A stretch of 64,000 nucleotides of DNA from Pseudocercospora fijiensis CIRAD86 (Eukaryota > Ascomycota > Dothideomycetes > Mycosphaerellales > Mycosphaerellaceae): contig NW_006921536.1 of the NCBI RefSeq assembly GCF_000340215.1, positions 3,847,664-3,911,663 on the forward strand, read 5' to 3'. The position numbers and the translations under genes are program-made. The notes under the pieces are model-generated. The model worked only from the letters and a program-made list of their open reading frames with translations. It did not search any database and was not told the origin of the DNA. Below, in pieces: positions 60,594 through 64,000 of this stretch (position 1 is its first letter; each line of letters opens with the position of its first letter).

Positions 60594-60714
60594 AGCTAAT
60601 TAGATCGGTTCTAGATAGTAAGAGTTATTCGCTCGTAGTCCTTGTAGAGATACGGGGTAGCGACTAGCGAGGGTATAACTTTTAGCATTAGAGGTTCGAA
60701 TCCTCTATTAGCTA
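60594..60714 (+). tRNA. tRNA-like structure 2 (121 nt), probable intron-containing pseudogene
   Basis: The same acceptor stem (60594-60600 with 60707-60713) is followed by a discriminator-like A. The T arm (AGAGG, TTCGAAT, CCTCT at 60690-60706) has the exact box B consensus GGTTCGAATCC. A short D arm (GATC, GGTTCTA, GATA at 60603-60617) has the usual GG. AAGAG (60620-60624) pairs with CTTTT (60679-60683) as an anticodon-like stem around a 54-nt loop plus insert. TTTT follows at 60717-60720. No confident anticodon can be read; ATT would be a guess. Confidence 0.4.
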
Positions 60715-60729
60715 TCCTTTTGCGCTCGC

Positions 60730-62700
60730 GTAAGGCGGCCGGGTATAGCCGCGAATTCTAGAGTTCCTATACGTGATTTTCCCTATATCCGGGAGCTACC
60801 GCGCTAAGCGGGAGCGCCCGCGTGTTTTAGGGATACTAGAACTTTATATATATAAAAAAAAAATCCCTTACCTTCTAAGGTACGTGCTTTCTTATCTATA
60901 CTAAGACGAGATAGAGACTAAAACTAAACGTGTTAGTCTATCTAGGGCCTTTAACTTATTCGGTACCGCCGTCTATTTAGAGAGCGTATTATCTTTACGT
61001 ATAGCAAGAACGAGATGTAGCTTTAAATGTACCCTACGCGCCGCTACGCTATCGAAGACGTCGCGTAAGGGCAAATTATAGCCTAGAGACGATAACAAGT
61101 ATAGAAAGTTTATAGACTAAAGGAGGTAGATTGCTCTACCTACGAGACCGTACTTAGGCTCCTCCGCCTTCTTTCTAAGTTACGATAGCGTCTATCTCTA
61201 GAGCGCGAGTACCGTACTTATAGCAGTCCTAAGGAAACGTACTACTCTCCCGTTCCTATATATATCTCTAGACGATAAAACTCTCTATTCCTACGCCTTA
61301 TATCGAGGATTACTATCGCGTCGTCTGTGTCGATTTAAGTATAACCGAAATTAGTAGCATTCTATACTAACTATAGCCTCCTTTTTATATCGAAGTCCCT
61401 TCCCGCCTCTACGTCGAAGAAGTCGTAGTATTTAATATAGCTATCGTTTCGCGGGAAGTCGAAGGGTTAGTTATATTATAGCAAAGCATCGATAGCGCTA
61501 GGAAGACAGATTTCCTCTAATAACCGTAGGTCGCACCTAACTAGGACCCTCTATACGAAGGTGCTATCCGTTCGGCTCGTTATAGTAGAATATACGTATA
61601 GAGGAACGACGACGAAGCGATCTATACCGAACGGCTATATAGTAGTAAGCTTTATCTACGCGAATTCGATCTAGAACCGGTTAGCAAAAGCGCTATATTC
61701 TTAGGGTACGCGACGGATATACCTAGCGATAATGCCGAGGAAATAGCGAGTTAGACTTTTAGAGGTATAGTCTCGGCTCGAACTCGTCGAGTTCGTCGAG
61801 CCTATTAGTATTCGTATCTAGATTAACGTAGACGACAGACCCTTCTATTTGCTCTTCCTATTGCGCCTAAGTAGTAACGACGTTAAGGTTACCGTCTAGG
61901 TACTTATCCTACGACTACTTAGATATAGAGATCTATAGGAGTTAGCTTTCTACTACTATATACTAGACGATATACGAGAATACGTACTATATATTCTTCG
62001 TCCCGAGACTCCGTCCGCTAGTAGATCTTATTTATAACTAGAGATACTAATCTCGATATATGCCTAGACGGCCGGTAATCTATAACGCTATAGTACGGAG
62101 GTTTAGGAGAGAAGCCGTTATTCTTATCTATATTGCGGTTCTCGCGTACGCGGCGTAAAACCTCCTTAGTAACTAGCTTATATATGTCTTATAGCGCTTC
62201 TTAATATACCGGGGCCCGGCCTATAGCGAGCTATTAGCGAAGTCGTATAGAAGCGCGGGGGTACTTAATCTCGGCTATAGCGCGATTTAATTCCTAATAT
62301 TAAAAGGCTCGCTACGGTATACTACGTAGAACGTCTATCTCTATAGCTCGATATTAGCGAAGGTAGCGTACGGCGACTAACACGCTAGAGACTTACTATT
62401 AGGGAGGGCTATAGCAGCTAAGACTATATAGGAGGGGCGCCTTTATCGAGGTCGCTACTAGTAATATCGATAACTAGAAGGAGGTAGATATAGCTACGTA
62501 GAAGTAGTCGCTATATTAGTTGTTATAGTAGTAATATTTAGACGACGCGCAACGCCGCAATATTACTATTTATGCACGTAACCGTCGCCGCGCGCTAAGC
62601 CTGCACTAGCTAATAGATATAAAGCGACGATATAAAGCGACGATATAAAGCGACGATATAAAGCGACCCGCGATAATAACAACGGCCTCTCGCGACGCGA
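60730..62700. repeat. RIP-damaged block, no gene recognised
   Basis: Short protein-like stretches occur on the plus strand near 61780-62040 (for example NVDDRPFYLLFLLRL, LRPETPSA) but match nothing I know. Composition is CA/TG-poor and CG-rich. Confidence 0.45.
62616..62667. repeat. 13-bp tandem repeat GATATAAAGCGAC, four perfect copies
   Basis: Copies start at 62616, 62629, 62642 and 62655 without any difference between them. Confidence 0.95.
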
Positions 62701-62729
62701 CGACGAATACTCGACCTTACGCTTACTAC

Positions 62730-63850
62730 TCTAGCTTGAATCCTACTACTATAACGTCGGTATCGTCGCTAGGGAGGTGTTAATACGAACGAAGTCGTTA
62801 AGGACTCGAGTTAAGGCGAAGGAGCGCGTCGTCTACCTCTAGCGGTATAATCCGGTAAGATATATCTTCTAGAGCTATAAATTTATATCGTATCGAGGGA
62901 TGTAAAAAGATGTCCGTTAAGCAGATAGCACGCTAAAAATCATAATAAATGTACTAAGATTATCGTAGATTTCCTTCCGCAACCTCCCTAAATACTATAT
63001 TCTCCCTTACGCTCTATACTACGATTACCCGCGCCTTAGTTTATTATAACGCTCGACTCGCTACGACACTCTTCTAGCGGGGCGAGACCGAATAATAATA
63101 AGGAAGGCTTTCGCCGGACAGGAGCGCCGTATATAGTTAAGAGACAACTCTGCGTCGCTGCCTAGTCGAAGCCTATACTATTATAGAGGAGCCGGAAATA
63201 GTCTAAGAAGTAGGTTATCTTAGCGTACTTATCGCTAAATAGGGCCGGGAGCTATACTGTCTGTTCCTAATCGCGAGTAGTACTCTCTAAGAGTAAGGCG
63301 ACGCTAATACTATAGCCGGATATCGTATCGAATTAATACTAGATCTCGAGGACCTTTATAGCCGCCTTATCGGCGACGTCGTTATAGAAAAGGCTAGTAG
63401 CGATATAAAATACCTTAAGAGGCTTCGCGATAGTAGATCCTTCTACTAGCTACGATTCGAATATCTACCTAAGGTCTAGCTTCCGAGGGACGATACTAAA
63501 CGAAGGAAATAAGCCGAACCGCCGCAGATCGAGAATCCTCTATAGCGGGCTAAGTAGTAGCGAGTCTTGCTATATCTTTGTAAAGAAAACTACCGACTCT
63601 TACGGTAATTCCTACCGAGTACCGTAAACCTCCTCGTACTAGAATTGTTAGCCGCTATATCGGAGTACGACCGCTACCGTACTACTTACTATAGCTTTCT
63701 ATACCTCGGACCCTTTAAGACTATAATCTTAAGCGTACGTCTTCGCGAGTATTACGGCAGGCCTCGAGAGACTGCGATAGGTAGTTAGTAGCGGGCCCTC
63801 GTTAGATCTATGCCGGTACGACGCGAATAAGTATCCGGCGGCTAGGGAAG
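62730..63850 (-). pseudogene. Unrecognised degenerate minus-strand coding sequence
   Basis: Reading right to left with TAG/TAA as former Gln, this strand gives a long protein-like frame. Segments include GYLFASYRHRSNEGPLLTTY, DKAAIKVLEI, YFLDYFRLLYNSIGFD and LRSYQHLPSDDTDVIVVGFK, which ends at a TAG near 62730 that could be a mutated Gln. I recognise no family. The length and the pattern of stops suggest a transposon or repeated gene hit by RIP. It may continue past the right window edge. Confidence 0.35.
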
Positions 63851-64000
63851 TTAGATCGAGGTCGGTTCTAGTAGAGTCTATAATAGTCGATCGCGATATT
63901 AGGTTGTTATAGTAGCAATTAATAACCGCGCGCCTACTAAAGTCGTTATATCTCCGGACGTAGGCGCGTTATACGCGGCTACTATAGTCGTATACGCGAC

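Noticed and set aside
1..64000. Telomere repeats or rRNA genes
   Set aside because: No TTAGGG-type arrays and no rRNA-like stretches were seen.

Overview
The window looks like a repeat-rich, gene-poor compartment of a filamentous ascomycete (Pezizomycotina; a dothideomycete is my best guess, from gene style only). Two intact genes carry fungal traits: an LCCL-domain membrane protein, and an Aro8-type aminotransferase with one 54-bp GT-AG intron. Nearly everything else is transposon sequence that appears damaged by repeat-induced point mutation (RIP). In these stretches CA and TG dinucleotides are almost absent while TA is very common and CG survives. Coding frames are readable only through many in-frame TAG/TAA codons that sit where Gln or Trp is expected.

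Layout. 1-5153: minus-strand Ty3/gypsy chromovirus (called Gypsy-A), cut by the window edge, with its leader/LTR area to about 5600. 5600-6960: CpG-poor unclassified repeat. 7028-7972: non-autonomous hAT-like element. 7988-8760: broken MFS transporter fragment in normal-composition DNA. About 8830-21340: RIP-damaged block with a plus-strand large degenerate gene (possibly DUF6589-like), spaced palindromic repeats, 26-bp tandem repeats and a convergent minus-strand RecQ-like helicase pseudogene. 21941-22309: hAT-type MITE. 22340-37880: nested stack, a copia-like element holding a TA-flanked MITE (23575-24521) and a chromovirus (Gypsy-B, 24725-37446), which itself holds a Tad1-like LINE (30336-34580).

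37881-46980 is an island of ordinary composition: a gene remnant, the LCCL gene (minus), a 2.8-kb Fot1/pogo element inserted in the divergent promoter region, the aminotransferase (plus) and a decayed polyketide synthase fragment. From 46980 to the end everything is RIP-damaged again: an unassigned block, a Helitron RepHel gene on the minus strand (about 50900-56900), a 129-bp tandem duplication, two tRNA-like structures with T-tracts, and unrecognised degenerate coding sequence.

Only the LCCL protein and the aminotransferase look functional. The most interesting unexplained signals are a short GGTACC/GGTGCC-type motif scattered through Gypsy-B, an antisense ORF in the same element, the tRNA-like pair, the spaced palindromes at 14.7-14.9 kb, and the sharp RIP boundary inside the Fot1 inverted repeats. 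Coordinates of decayed elements without visible ends are approximate.
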